64,000 nt of DNA from Reichenbachiella sp. 5M10 (GTDB lineage: Bacteria; Bacteroidota; Bacteroidia; Cytophagales; Cyclobacteriaceae): positions 2,918,501 through 2,982,500 of the forward strand of contig NZ_MDGR01000007.1 of assembly GCF_002742335.1 (NCBI RefSeq), given 5' to 3'. The notes beneath the pieces are model-generated. The model made no database searches, was not told where the DNA came from, and saw nothing but the letters and a program-made list of their open reading frames with translations. Position 1 is the first letter of the stretch; each line of letters opens with the position of its first letter. A program made the translations under genes and the position numbers. Shown one piece after another: positions 55,220-63,397 of the stretch.

Positions 55220-55941
55220 TTTCTCGCATCCAAAATCAACTTAGTCAATAGCAGCATCCCTGCTATCACACTCAAAAAATAAACAATATCACTCAGGTCA
55301 ATCAAGCCACGACTCAAAGCACCATAGTGAAACAACATGCTCGCCTGTTGTAAAAACAAAGCTGATCCTGCCCAAATATCAATTGTCGCGATCGAGTCCA
55401 AACCTGAGTAGAGCAGAAAACACAAAAACACCGCAAGCACAAAAGCCACTACTTGATTTTCGGTCACAGACGATGCAAACACGCCTATACTCACAAACAC
55501 CCCGCCCAATAGCAATAGTCCAATATAGGACCCTATCGTTCCAGAAATATCAAGATTGCCCACAGGCTTGCCCAACTGATACACCGTGTAGAAATACAGC
55601 AACGTAGGCAGCACAGACAACACCACCAAAACAAAACCCGCTAGATACTTCCCAAGAATGATCTGCATGGCAGTCATCGGTCGAGTCAACAACAATTCGT
55701 TAGTTCCTGTGCGCTTTTCTTCTGCAAAAAAGCGCATCGTAATCGCAGGTATCAAAAACATAAACACATAAGGCCCCAGATTGAACAACGTACTCATGTC
55801 GGCATAGCCGTACTCCAGGACACTACTCTCAGGAAACACCCACATCAATAAACCGATGGTGGTCAAGAACACCGCGATCACAATGTAAGCGATCAGGCTA
55901 TTCAAAAAACTGTTGATTTCTTTGACAAATACCGCGTACAT
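55213..55941 (-). CDS. gldF: Gliding motility ABC transporter permease GldF
   Basis: 242 residues, six membrane helices. FAEEKRTGTNELLLTRPMTAMQIILGKYLAG (about 70-100) is the ABC2-type permease signature in the first large loop. Together with GldA (ATPase) and GldG it forms a transporter required for gliding and type IX-dependent surface functions in studied species. Its ATG overlaps the gldA stop by one base (TGATG), so translation is coupled. Confidence 0.93.
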   Translation of the reverse strand: MYAVFVKEINSFLNSLIAYIVIAVFLTTIGLLMWVFPESSVLEYGYADMSTLFNLGPYVFMFLIPAITMRFFAEEKRTGTNELLLTRPMTAMQIILGKYLAGFVLVVLSVLPTLLYFYTVYQLGKPVGNLDISGTIGSYIGLLLLGGVFVSIGVFASSVTENQVVAFVLAVFLCFLLYSGLDSIATIDIWAGSALFLQQASMLFHYGALSRGLIDLSDIVYFLSVIAGMLLLTKLILDARKW

Positions 55942-56858
55942 CAGCGTTCTTGGGTTAGGTCGTGAAAGATATCCTCGAGGGACGTCCCCTCCTCTTGCAA
56001 TCCCACCAAAGGCAAATTGCGGGCAGCTGCCAGTTTGAAAATGGCACTTCGTGCCTCTTCGCTATCAGCCGTCTGTAGCTTGTACACTCCACTACCCAAG
56101 CCCTCGACTTTCGTCAAAATCTCCAAGCCTGTCAGCAAAGACATATCTACATCCTCTTTGAACTCCACCCGAAGACTCTGCTCCTGCCGCACCCCTTTGG
56201 AAAACTCTTCGATCAATTGATCAGCTATGATCTCCCCGCGATTGATGAGTACCACCCGGTCACAGAGTGCTTGGACTTCTTGCATGATGTGTGAAGAAAA
56301 AATCACCGTCTTGTTTTGCGAAACCTCTTTGATCAGCTTCCTAATCTCCAATATTTGATTAGGGTCCAAGCCAGTGGTAGGTTCGTCCAAAATGAGCACT
56401 TCTGGATTGTGCAACAGGGCATGCGCTAGGCCGACACGCTGACGGTACCCCTTGGACAACTGTCCTACTTTTTTGTTTTGTTCGCGAGAGAGGCCACATT
56501 GTCTGACCACCTCTAGAATACGTGCTTTTCGTAGTGCATGACTCATCCCATAGGTCCTCCCCGAAAAATCCAAAAATTCGTGCACATACATATCCAGATA
56601 CAAAGGATTATGCTCTGGGAGATAGCCTATCTTTCGCTGTGCGACCAAGGTGTCATTCGCTATATCCACTCCCGCTACAGTCACAGTCCCTTCATCGGCC
56701 TGGAGATAGCCTGTAGCGATTTTCATGGTTGTGGACTTCCCTGCTCCATTTGGACCCAAAAAACCCAAAATCTCACCTTGCTTGGCGACAAACGAAATAT
56801 CATTCACTGCGCGCTGCTGGCCATAGATTTTAGTTAGATGTGCTACTACGATTGACAC
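55941..56858 (-). CDS. gldA: Gliding motility ABC transporter ATPase GldA
   Basis: 305 residues. Walker A GPNGAGKST (about 36-44), Q-loop near GYLPEHNPLY, signature QLSKGYRQRVGLAHALL, Walker B VLILDEPTTGLDP and switch His in FSSHIMQEV, followed by a C-terminal extension of about 90 residues as in NatA/GldA proteins. First gene of gldA-gldF-gldG-DUF4340. A TAGTTTTG box lies 30 bases upstream. Its closest functional relatives are gliding transporters, here supported by the adjacent gldFG genes. Confidence 0.94.
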   Translation of the reverse strand: MSIVVAHLTKIYGQQRAVNDISFVAKQGEILGFLGPNGAGKSTTMKIATGYLQADEGTVTVAGVDIANDTLVAQRKIGYLPEHNPLYLDMYVHEFLDFSGRTYGMSHALRKARILEVVRQCGLSREQNKKVGQLSKGYRQRVGLAHALLHNPEVLILDEPTTGLDPNQILEIRKLIKEVSQNKTVIFSSHIMQEVQALCDRVVLINRGEIIADQLIEEFSKGVRQEQSLRVEFKEDVDMSLLTGLEILTKVEGLGSGVYKLQTADSEEARSAIFKLAAARNLPLVGLQEEGTSLEDIFHDLTQER

Positions 56859-56888
56859 GATATGATTCTTGGTTTATGCTTAGAATTG

Positions 56889-56896
56889 CAAAACTA
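56889..56896 (-). promoter_or_regulatory. Candidate -7 box (TAGTTTTG) for the gldAFG operon
   Basis: Exact TAnnTTTG match on the minus strand, 30 bases before the gldA ATG. Same octamer as upstream of clpS and the aminotransferase. Confidence 0.45.
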
Positions 56897-56955
56897 TCAT
56901 TGAAAATGACAATTTATAATTTGTCTGCTTCTTTTAACAAAAGATAACTTTCTAA

Positions 56956-57780
56956 TCAAAGCTCATCCTGTGTGATCAATTCTCGCATGATCTCCGTCAT
57001 GGCAGGCTCTGCTTTTTCTGCCGCTGCAATGATGTCCTGGATTTTCACCTTCTCGATATGTCCAGGGTAGCACAAGTCCGTCAATACTGAGATCGCAAAG
57101 ACCGGTAAGCTCATCTGTCGTGCAACGATCGTTTCGGGTACTGTAGACATTCCTACCGCATCTGCCCCTAGTATCCGCAGCATCTTGTACTCCGCTCTGG
57201 TCTCAAGGTTGGGTCCATTGACTCCTACATAAACCCCTACATGTACCCGAGTCTGGTGCTGCACTGCGATTCGTCTAGCACGATCTATCAAGGTCAGGTC
57301 ATAAGGCTCGCTCATGTCAGGAAACCGATCACCCAGATCGTTGAGATTTCGTCCCACTAGTGGATTTTCTGTTTGCAGATTGATATGGTCCTCGAGGATC
57401 ATCAAATCGCTTTTCGCAAAATCAGGATTAAGAGCTCCTGCAGCATTAGATATCAACAGCTTTTTGATTCCCAGCAGCTTCATCACCCGAATGGGAAAAG
57501 TCACTTCCTTCATCGTGTAGCCCTCGTAGTAGTGGAAACGTCCCTTCATCGTGACTACTGGCTTGCCTCCCAACAAGCCAAATATCAACTTACCCGTATG
57601 AAACTCAACCGTCGAAATAGGAAAATGAGGGATATCCTCATAACTCAACTCCGCGACCACTTCGATATCATCAACCAAGGCTCCCAACCCCGTCCCCAGG
57701 ACTATACCATAGACGGGGACCAAGTCTACTTTGGACTGTATATACGCGGTGGCTTCTTTGATTTTATTGTACTCTTCCAT
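56956..57780 (-). CDS. Purine-nucleoside phosphorylase (trimeric type)
   Basis: A 274-residue enzyme splitting purine nucleosides with phosphate. Signatures: GIVLGTGLGALVDDIE (phosphate loop), TMKGRFHYYEGYTMKEV, LLISNAAGALNP, GVNGPNLETRAEYKML and AVGMSTVPETIVARQMSL (purine and ribose contacts). Length and motifs are those of the high-molecular-weight-independent, trimeric PNP family. ATG 57780 is chosen over GTG 57795. It follows gldA on the same strand by 97 bases but has no evident functional link to gliding. Confidence 0.93.
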   Translation of the reverse strand: MEEYNKIKEATAYIQSKVDLVPVYGIVLGTGLGALVDDIEVVAELSYEDIPHFPISTVEFHTGKLIFGLLGGKPVVTMKGRFHYYEGYTMKEVTFPIRVMKLLGIKKLLISNAAGALNPDFAKSDLMILEDHINLQTENPLVGRNLNDLGDRFPDMSEPYDLTLIDRARRIAVQHQTRVHVGVYVGVNGPNLETRAEYKMLRILGADAVGMSTVPETIVARQMSLPVFAISVLTDLCYPGHIEKVKIQDIIAAAEKAEPAMTEIMRELITQDEL

Positions 57781-57850
57781 GGAATAATAATACACTTCGA
57801 ATGTGTGAGAAAATGAAAAGCGAATATAAATCCTCTTTCGCCTAACTATG

Positions 57851-57880
57851 TTGTACGGGAGTATTATATCTTATATTTTG
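57851..57880 (+). promoter_or_regulatory. Weak promoter candidate for the FGE-fold gene
   Basis: TTG (57851-57853), an 18-base spacer and TATATTTTG (57872-57880), one base longer than the consensus. It is about 50 bases before the ATG at 57929. Confidence 0.3.
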
Positions 57881-57928
57881 CAATAAGAACCAAATCAATA
57901 TCTCTAACCAATAACTCCAAGACAGTTA

Positions 57929-58930
57929 ATGAATCACGGTTTTCTTACGCTCTCAATTCTGTTCATTTGTTTCTCTAGCTACTCGCAAACCCTCCACCCT
58001 ACAAGTAACGACCCAGGATGTTGCAGCGAAAAAACAGCTCTACCCTATACCTTCAACCCTGATGAATCTAAGGTGTTTTTTCAACTGTACGTATCAAACA
58101 AAACCTCAGAAAAAGAGGTTTTCTATGAAGGAAAGTATGATCCCTGGAAAGAAAACAAAGACAATCATCTCTACAGCCAAACCTACCTCATCCCACCGGG
58201 GAGTTTACCAATCAGTGTAGGCAAATTCTTGGATCAAACCGAAGTAGCCAACATCCACTACCAAGAATTTTTGTTCCACATCACCAAGGACTCAGCCAAA
58301 TATGTAGATCGCGCCTACTATCCACAGATAGACAACAAGTTCAAAACGAAGTACTTCCTCAATCCAGAATTCTACTTTTACCCTGTGGTAGGTGTCACCT
58401 ACGAAAATGCCCAAGCCTACTGCGACTGGAGGGCTGAAAAACTCAACGAAGGTCTCAAGGAGATGCTAGCTAAGCAAATCAAAAAATATCGGTACAGCGG
58501 CAGATTACCTAACGAAAAGGAATGGAAAAACATGACAGGTGCACCTGAAACTGTCGTCCTGGACAAGTATTACACGTTTGGAAAGAAGGAAACAGCTTTC
58601 TTCGAAGAGGACATTGTCAGCAGTCGATTTGCGACAGATGCCCTGCTCAAAAAAAATGACTACTACGGATACAACCACAACTTCAAAGTCGACGGAACGA
58701 TTGGACTAGAGGTCGAAATCCCCTTCTACATCTACAGCTTTAGCCCTACGGCCAGTGGCTTCTACAATGTCTATGGCAATGTCAAAGAATTGGTAGAAGA
58801 AGGATACGCTATTGGCGGCAGCTTTTTGACAGAATTTTCAGCAGACGAACTTTTCTACCCAGACGAGACACAAGCTTACCGAACAGACGTAGGTTTCAGA
58901 TGCTTGACGGAGGTAGCACGAAGAAAATAA
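57929..58930 (+). CDS. FGE/sulfatase-modifying-factor-fold exported protein (GldJ/GldK-like)
   Basis: 333 residues with a signal peptide ending SYSQ. The formylglycine-generating-enzyme fold spans about 90-330: SVGKFLDQTEVANIHYQEFL, VVGVTYENAQAYCDWRAEKL, YSGRLPNEKEWKNMTG, GFYNVYGNVKELVEEGYAIGGSF and TDVGFRCL. The catalytic Cys pair of true FGE enzymes is not evident, as in the gliding lipoproteins GldJ and GldK. There is no lipobox, so it is not a canonical GldJ/K. A role in the gliding/T9SS machinery is plausible; not proven. Confidence 0.75.
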   Translation: MNHGFLTLSILFICFSSYSQTLHPTSNDPGCCSEKTALPYTFNPDESKVFFQLYVSNKTSEKEVFYEGKYDPWKENKDNHLYSQTYLIPPGSLPISVGKFLDQTEVANIHYQEFLFHITKDSAKYVDRAYYPQIDNKFKTKYFLNPEFYFYPVVGVTYENAQAYCDWRAEKLNEGLKEMLAKQIKKYRYSGRLPNEKEWKNMTGAPETVVLDKYYTFGKKETAFFEEDIVSSRFATDALLKKNDYYGYNHNFKVDGTIGLEVEIPFYIYSFSPTASGFYNVYGNVKELVEEGYAIGGSFLTEFSADELFYPDETQAYRTDVGFRCLTEVARRK

Positions 58931-59041
58931 ATAGAACCAACAGCATATAATCCATGATTGATACCCCCATTGTTTAATCTAATACTAACCTCTACTAGGA
59001 CTGAATTCACTAACCTAACCCGCATCTAACCACCTGAACTT

Positions 59042-60835
59042 ATGAAGAAACGACTATTTTATTCACTGTACGTATTGCTCATGTCACTATGTACAACACC
59101 TGCTTGGGCACAAGCGCTTTCTACGCTATACGACAACCAAGCCACAATCACCATTGACGAATCGATGGTATCGGGCAATGCCTCCCTTTTCCAATTTGTC
59201 GTACTAGTTTCCCTCGAAGGTGTGGAAGAACTAAAAACCACATCCAATGGTGGAGAAATACAGGATCCCAACGGCTATGACATAGTATTTGCGAAAAGCC
59301 CAGACGCAGAGCTCAGTGAGATACTCCCTCATCAACTCGAATACTATGACGGCAGCAATGGAGACCTCATTATATGGGTACTCATTGACTTATTGAGCGC
59401 AACTGTAGATACAGAATTGACTCTATTTTACGGAAGAGTCTCTCCTCCGAACTACAACGACAATTCACTTTGGAACACAGCAGGATACATCGGTGTATGG
59501 CAGCTCTCAGAAACCCCCGACGGATCTGCCAATATCATAGATGCTTCTGGCAACATCAGCCCTGGCACATCCCACAACATGGATGCCTCCAATGTGGTAT
59601 CGTCAGTAGTAGGCAAAGGCTATTCTTTCAACGGAGTAGACGAATACATCGCAATACCCGATGACGTCCAATTGGAACCATCTGGTTCATTTACAATCTC
59701 GTGTTGGTTTCAGGCTGGGAGTTCTCAGCCACAGGACTATGCCAAGTTGTTTTCCAAAGGAAGAACTGGAGCACCCTATGCCTCCTACACCCTAGAGATG
59801 CGCCCCAAAACTGAAGCCCCTGCAGACGCATCCAATTTCGAAGCAGAAGTAGGGTTTCAAACAGGAAGGAGCAATGGAAACTATGTACTGACAGACTCTA
59901 ACAACAACGGCAAAGACGATGTAGAACCCGACGGAAATTGGAACTACTTCGCAGGGGTAATTGACGATGACGGTGGGCCGAGCATCACTCAAAAACTCTA
60001 CCTCAACGGAGAACTCATCTCCTCATCTACAGAATACAGCGGTTCGGCTATTGACTTCTATACTGGCGGAAACTACCCCCTCACCATCGGCGGGTTGGTC
60101 GATGGTACCACTCCATTCAACCTGTTTCAAGGAATTATCGATGAGCTCAGAATATCCAACTTCGTCCATAACATTGACTACATCAAAACCGAAGTAAACA
60201 ACACCTCCTGTTCAAACCGGTACATGACTATCTCAGGCTTCACTACGGGAGTAGTCACCTGCAACGCCGCAACGCTTCCTGTGGAATTCATCCACCTTTC
60301 GGCACACAGAGACAATCATCAAACTCGCATAGAATGGACCACTGGATCAGAAAAAAACAACGATTTTTTCACTGTAGAAAAATCATGGGACAATAAGCAC
60401 TTTGAAATCTTGGGCACTGTCAAGGGAGCTGGTACCAGCACGGCTGCCCACGACTATTCCTACATAGATTATAGCAGGAATTCTGGCATTGTGTACTACC
60501 GCATCAAACAGACTGATTATGATGGTCAATATGAGTACTCCCAGTTGATCAAGGTCACTGGGGCACAGCAAAACGGTGGAGAACTATCTATCTACCCCAA
60601 TCCAAGTCCAGAAAACACCTCATTGCAACTCACTCTCTCTGGACTCAAAGGCAATCAAGTACAACTCACCTTGACAAACATATCCGGTATACAGGTCCTC
60701 CACGAAGAACTGCAGAACCTCACCACTGATCGTTTCACCTACGAATTGGACACTCACCATTTGAGAGCAGGTACTTACATTCTTTCTGTGGTGAGTCAGC
60801 ATCAATCCTTCGTAAACCGAGTCGTCATTCACTAA
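59042..60835 (+). CDS. T9SS-targeted surface protein with DUF2341 and LamG domains
   Basis: 597 residues. Signal peptide ending AWAQA; an N-terminal DUF2341-like domain (about 28-135; GYDIVFAKSPDAELSEILPHQLEYY, TLFYG), a LamG/concanavalin-like domain (about 145-375; YSFNGVDEYIAIPDD, GSFTISCWFQ, YLNGELISSS, FQGIIDELRISN), a linker domain (about 400-500; VEFIHLSAHRDNHQTRIEW, YYRIKQTDYDGQYEYSQ) and a type A sorting tail from SIYPNPSPENTS to FVNRVVIH. The tail directs secretion by T9SS and anchoring or release at the surface. LamG domains bind glycans or proteins. It is a likely adhesin or scavenging protein. Confidence 0.88.
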   Translation: MKKRLFYSLYVLLMSLCTTPAWAQALSTLYDNQATITIDESMVSGNASLFQFVVLVSLEGVEELKTTSNGGEIQDPNGYDIVFAKSPDAELSEILPHQLEYYDGSNGDLIIWVLIDLLSATVDTELTLFYGRVSPPNYNDNSLWNTAGYIGVWQLSETPDGSANIIDASGNISPGTSHNMDASNVVSSVVGKGYSFNGVDEYIAIPDDVQLEPSGSFTISCWFQAGSSQPQDYAKLFSKGRTGAPYASYTLEMRPKTEAPADASNFEAEVGFQTGRSNGNYVLTDSNNNGKDDVEPDGNWNYFAGVIDDDGGPSITQKLYLNGELISSSTEYSGSAIDFYTGGNYPLTIGGLVDGTTPFNLFQGIIDELRISNFVHNIDYIKTEVNNTSCSNRYMTISGFTTGVVTCNAATLPVEFIHLSAHRDNHQTRIEWTTGSEKNNDFFTVEKSWDNKHFEILGTVKGAGTSTAAHDYSYIDYSRNSGIVYYRIKQTDYDGQYEYSQLIKVTGAQQNGGELSIYPNPSPENTSLQLTLSGLKGNQVQLTLTNISGIQVLHEELQNLTTDRFTYELDTHHLRAGTYILSVVSQHQSFVNRVVIH

Positions 60836-60907
60836 TCCAAAACGCACCCCTACCCTGTTACGTGAGGGATAGCCATCCTTCAAAATTCAAAAATTGCATG
60901 ACTCAAA

Positions 60908-60952
60908 AAAAAGCCCTGCAGTCAGACTAAATTTCTGACTGCAGGGCTTTTT
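60908..60952. terminator. Very strong bidirectional terminator
   Basis: A 19-bp perfect stem: left arm 60908-60926 (from AAAAAGCCCTGC to GTCAGA), right arm 60934-60952 (from TCTGAC to GGGCTTTTT), 7-base loop, with T-runs on both strands. It separates the T9SS protein gene from the LRR gene. Confidence 0.93.
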
Positions 60953-60979
60953 GATACGCTATTGTAATGAAGCAAGTGT

Positions 60980-63397
60980 TCAATAATACACCACTTCACA
61001 CTCTGGGTTACTGGTTTTGAAGTCATCTACAACCATTTGAAGCAATCGGGTATTGTTGCATATGAGTTTCTTGAGATTTTGCAATTCACTCAACCGACCC
61101 AATCTCCAAATCCTCGTATTGCTCACATCGAGCAGTTCGAGCTGATGCAATTCAGAGACCCCTTTGAGACTGGTAATACTCGTTCCCGAACCATTGAGTT
61201 CTTTGAGAGATGTCAGACCTTTGAGATCACTGAGTCCCCCTATTGCTGTATTCGACACATTCAAGCTCTCCAACTGAGCCAATGCCGCGATCCCCTTGAG
61301 CGACTCCAGAGGACCATTGGTACAAGTCAACTTTCGAATCCCTGTGTGTACGTACAGTTGATCCAGACTAGACATACTCACTCTATCCAAAGTCACCTCT
61401 TCCAAATTGATAAACATATTGAAAGGCTCCAAAGAAGCGACTGACATCCCTGAGACGGAGACTTCTGTCTTTTCAATCAACTGATGCAGGTGATAAGTAT
61501 CGGTCTTCTCTACCCCAAAAGCCTGCTGCCACTCAGGGCTCAAGCTATCCCACCAGTTCGACAAAATATCCGTTTGGTAAATCACTACTGCCTTGGGATT
61601 GGCCTGTAGACAAGCAACTACCTCACCTGTATTGACAAAGACCCCGTCTAGATCCACGAGTTCGAGTTGACTGAGTTGGCTCAACGCCTCTATATCCTGT
61701 ACCGCACTTCCTGTCAACACCAAACGACGCAACTGACGATTTTTTTCCAATCCCTTCGCACTGAGTGCTTTCAAATCCTTACCAATCAAGGTATGAAGTT
61801 CACTCATTTCAGACGTGAACGAAAAGTCTCCAAACTGATTTTGACTCACGTCCAAATATTTTATTCGATCAAATTTTTTGAGAGGAGCGGTACTCCTAAG
61901 CCCTCCCCCTGCAAGCACCAGCGAATCCCGGTTGATCAGCTTGATGATCTCCTCCTTGCCAGGATCTTGTCCTTTGAGTGTACTTTTGAGTGCGATTTTC
62001 CAATTGGCAGAGAGAGCATTCCACCACTGCATGACCTGATCACTATTGGTCACGATGAGTGTCTGAGGGTTCTTAGTCATGTAAGCCGATGCAACCTCCT
62101 CCGTCACCTGAGTATAGTCGGCATAGACCTTCTTTAGCCCGGGCAAATTTTGCAATGGGGTCAAATCTTTGACACTCGTCTCGTTGATGGTCAAGACTTC
62201 CAGTGCGGGCAAATTACTCAACCCCACCAACCCAGTGATAGGTGTTTGGGACACATTTAGCTTCACCAAATTAACCTTCCCGCCAAACACGGATAGATCA
62301 TTGATGGATGTATTGGACACATCTATGGCCTCCAGTCCCTTGCAACCTACCAAGACACGCCCTTCGATCAAGGGGGTATTGGACAAGTCGATTTTGCGCA
62401 AAGTAGTCAGTTGTGCGAGGGGCGAAAAATCCTGCACCCGTGTGCCAGACAAGTTGAGCTGCTCGATGGATTTCAAACGGCCGATCGGAGTGATATCTAT
62501 CACCTGAGTATTCGCCAAACTCAATTTCTTCAGTTGACCAAAATACTCCAGGGAGCCCACATCATCTATGGCCAGGTCTTCTGCTCTCAACGTATTCAAA
62601 TCTCGTGCATAGCGCAACGGACTGATATCCGTAATTTGAGTCTGGCTAATGTCGACGACCTTGAGTGCTCTCAAAGCAGCCAGAGGCTCAAGGTTGAGCA
62701 ACAGGTCGTTTCCCGAAAGATCAAGACTATCAATCGCTGCGATCTGGCGTAGTACTTTCTGATTGACACTATCGAAAGGCACATAGGATTTGAATACTTT
62801 GACCCAGCCATAGGACAAACTCTCCCACCAGGCTTGTAGTTCACGCTCGCGACTGACTTTGGTACTGTAGACGCTAGCGATCTTCAAGTCACCGGATTCT
62901 TCGTTGCTATTGACTTCTACAAATCTCTTTTTGATATTGTCATACGTCTCTCCTTCGAGTGTTGTCCCCGTGATGTGGTTTTCAAAAGAAACGAGATAAT
63001 AGTACACACCCTCTTCCTTCTGGATCATCTCGATCTGAATATCTTCAAAATCAAAGGTGATACCTTGAAAAAAGAAGTCCACATCCCGCAAATAAGCCGT
63101 CACGTCTTTGTTGGTGATAACCTTACGGTCTTGAACCAAGTCATCCTCGATCTGCACATCTTTGTCGACGAAGACCTTCTTGAAACTCTGGGTAACAATC
63201 ACTTCTTTGTCTCTCGTAGAACTTTTAGCAGAGCCCACCGAATTGAGCAAAAATTCATAAAAATTGACCAAGCTCCTCACCTCATCGAAACGAGTAGTAT
63301 CGGCCAGCTGATCTTGGGACCAAGCAGGAGACATCGAAAAAGCGAGTGCAAAACACACGCTGACCCATGTAGATATACGACGTTTAGTCTTTGTCAT
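60980..63397 (-). CDS. Modular leucine-rich-repeat exported protein
   Basis: 805 residues with a signal peptide ending PAWSQ. Residues 30-185 form a beta-rich head (VYYYLVSFENHITGTTLEG, LKIASVYSTKVS). From 189 the chain is a triple repeat of the same unit: WWESLSYGWVKVF (190), WWNALSANWKIAL (458) and WWDSLSPEWQQAF (615), each followed by a strand-turn (IDSLDLSGN, DSLVLAGGG, EVSVSG), LRRs of the internalin kind (LKKLSLANTQVIDITPI, LNVSQTPITGLVGL) and a closing NPxxxVxY-type segment (TKNPQTLIVT, QANPKAVVIY, TSNPECEVVY). Exported LRR proteins usually bind other proteins. No T9SS tail or anchor is seen, so it is probably periplasmic. Its start overlaps the upstream gene by 14 bases. Confidence 0.85.
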   Translation of the reverse strand: MTKTKRRISTWVSVCFALAFSMSPAWSQDQLADTTRFDEVRSLVNFYEFLLNSVGSAKSSTRDKEVIVTQSFKKVFVDKDVQIEDDLVQDRKVITNKDVTAYLRDVDFFFQGITFDFEDIQIEMIQKEEGVYYYLVSFENHITGTTLEGETYDNIKKRFVEVNSNEESGDLKIASVYSTKVSRERELQAWWESLSYGWVKVFKSYVPFDSVNQKVLRQIAAIDSLDLSGNDLLLNLEPLAALRALKVVDISQTQITDISPLRYARDLNTLRAEDLAIDDVGSLEYFGQLKKLSLANTQVIDITPIGRLKSIEQLNLSGTRVQDFSPLAQLTTLRKIDLSNTPLIEGRVLVGCKGLEAIDVSNTSINDLSVFGGKVNLVKLNVSQTPITGLVGLSNLPALEVLTINETSVKDLTPLQNLPGLKKVYADYTQVTEEVASAYMTKNPQTLIVTNSDQVMQWWNALSANWKIALKSTLKGQDPGKEEIIKLINRDSLVLAGGGLRSTAPLKKFDRIKYLDVSQNQFGDFSFTSEMSELHTLIGKDLKALSAKGLEKNRQLRRLVLTGSAVQDIEALSQLSQLELVDLDGVFVNTGEVVACLQANPKAVVIYQTDILSNWWDSLSPEWQQAFGVEKTDTYHLHQLIEKTEVSVSGMSVASLEPFNMFINLEEVTLDRVSMSSLDQLYVHTGIRKLTCTNGPLESLKGIAALAQLESLNVSNTAIGGLSDLKGLTSLKELNGSGTSITSLKGVSELHQLELLDVSNTRIWRLGRLSELQNLKKLICNNTRLLQMVVDDFKTSNPECEVVYY

